From an uncultured Lachnospiraceae bacterium (GTDB lineage Bacteria > Bacillota > Clostridia > Lachnospirales > Lachnospiraceae): DNA of 35,244 nucleotides. The position numbers and the translations under genes were made by a program. Positions 34,939 to 35,244 of the stretch are shown one piece after another. The first letter of the stretch is position 1; every line of letters begins with the position of its first letter. Location of the stretch: the NCBI GenBank assembly GCA_947626775.1, contig CANQTL010000032.1:1-35244 (forward strand), given 5' to 3'. Below the pieces are notes generated by a model. It saw only the letters and a program-made list of their open reading frames with translations. It made no database searches and had not been told where the DNA came from.

Positions 34939-35244
34939 TTATCCAAGCAATTCCTTATTCTTCTGAATATATTCTTTCCAAACCGCTTCTCGGTCTTTCT
35001 GGTGTGTGTTCTCATATTTTTCGGTATATTCATCATGCAGCCTTTTCAATTCATCCATCAGCGGCGTATCGCTGGGAACTTTTCCCCGGCGGATGCGCCC
35101 ATAGAGTTTGTTATAGGCTTTGGTAAATTCCTGATGGATGGGATGCTGGAACAGCTTTTCCTTGTAAGTCTTTCTCACGCCGACTTCGCTGCAGGTAGCG
35201 GCAGTATTTTTGTATATGCGGCTGCAGTACATCTGATCGGATGA
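34939..35244 (-). CDS. C-terminal part of a hypothetical protein (possibly DUF6076), cut by the window end
   Basis: The frame is open to the right edge, so the N-terminus lies beyond the window; 101 residues are visible. They contain two cysteines (in MYCSRIYKN and TCSEVGVRK) that could belong to a zinc-ribbon begun outside. A charged helical end follows (KAYNKLYGRIRRGKV, then EYTEKYENTHQKDRE). The Cys and KAYxxLYxRIRRG pattern reminds me of DUF6076 proteins of Firmicute accessory regions, from memory only. The plus-strand frame over the same bases is membrane-like by base composition and is taken as a shadow. Probably part of a mobile or accessory segment together with the toxin locus. Confidence 0.6.
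   Translation of the reverse strand, partial: SSDQMYCSRIYKNTAATCSEVGVRKTYKEKLFQHPIHQEFTKAYNKLYGRIRRGKVPSDTPLMDELKRLHDEYTEKYENTHQKDREAVWKEYIQKNKELLG

Noticed and set aside
34930..35244. Plus-strand membrane-like frame at the right edge
   Set aside because: Hydrophobicity arises from the complement of a Lys/Glu-rich minus-strand gene; no SD, and it starts just after the convergent hairpin.

Overview
The window looks like chromosome of a flagellated, relatively GC-rich Firmicute of class Clostridia, most likely family Lachnospiraceae. This rests on the sequences of EF-Tu, EF-G, RpoB/RpoC and S12, an L33 with four cysteines, Gram-positive SD/promoter style (AGGAGG, TTGACA-17-TATAAT), an L10 leader attenuator and clostridial CgeB/DUF4422 glycosyltransferases. 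Genus cannot be fixed by eye.

Region 1 (about 1-10,640, minus strand): a ten-kilobase glycosyltransferase operon read leftward from a promoter near 10,610-10,638 to terminators at 26-104. It holds four related GT2-TPR modules (two adjacent single genes, one single gene at the far end, one fused to a CgeB-type GT), two free CgeB-type GTs, a GT2-DUF4422 fusion, and a DtxR/MntR-type metal-dependent regulator overlapping a CgeB gene by 4 nt. With the FliD-like gene at 14,227-15,537, surface or flagellar glycosylation is the best guess.

Region 2 (10,640-15,960): a palindrome-rich divergent spacer; a small HTH protein translationally coupled to UDP-galactopyranose mutase (glf); an acyl-CoA carboxylase carboxyltransferase under a consensus promoter set inside an inverted repeat; a bidirectional terminator; and, on the minus strand, the FliD-like gene with a structured 5' leader.

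Region 3 (15,842-34,004, plus strand): the transcription/translation core, rpmG-secE-nusG-rplK-rplA, then rplJ-rplL, rpoB-rpoC, rpsL-rpsG-fusA and tuf. The usual rplA-rplJ junction is interrupted by a CapA-family protein and a small coiled-coil protein, and transcription is split by terminators, attenuators and several good promoters. At rpoC/rpsL the promoter lies inside the terminator hairpin.

Region 4 (34,005-35,244): AT-rich accessory DNA. It contains an apparently complete type III toxin-antitoxin locus: promoter, two 52-53 nt antitoxin RNA repeats, an intrinsic terminator, and a 188-aa ToxN/AbiQ-family endoribonuclease-like toxin. A convergent, window-truncated gene ends the window. The type III locus is the most interesting system here: such loci act as phage-defence (abortive infection) and stability modules. 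It was recognised by family resemblance, not by database search.
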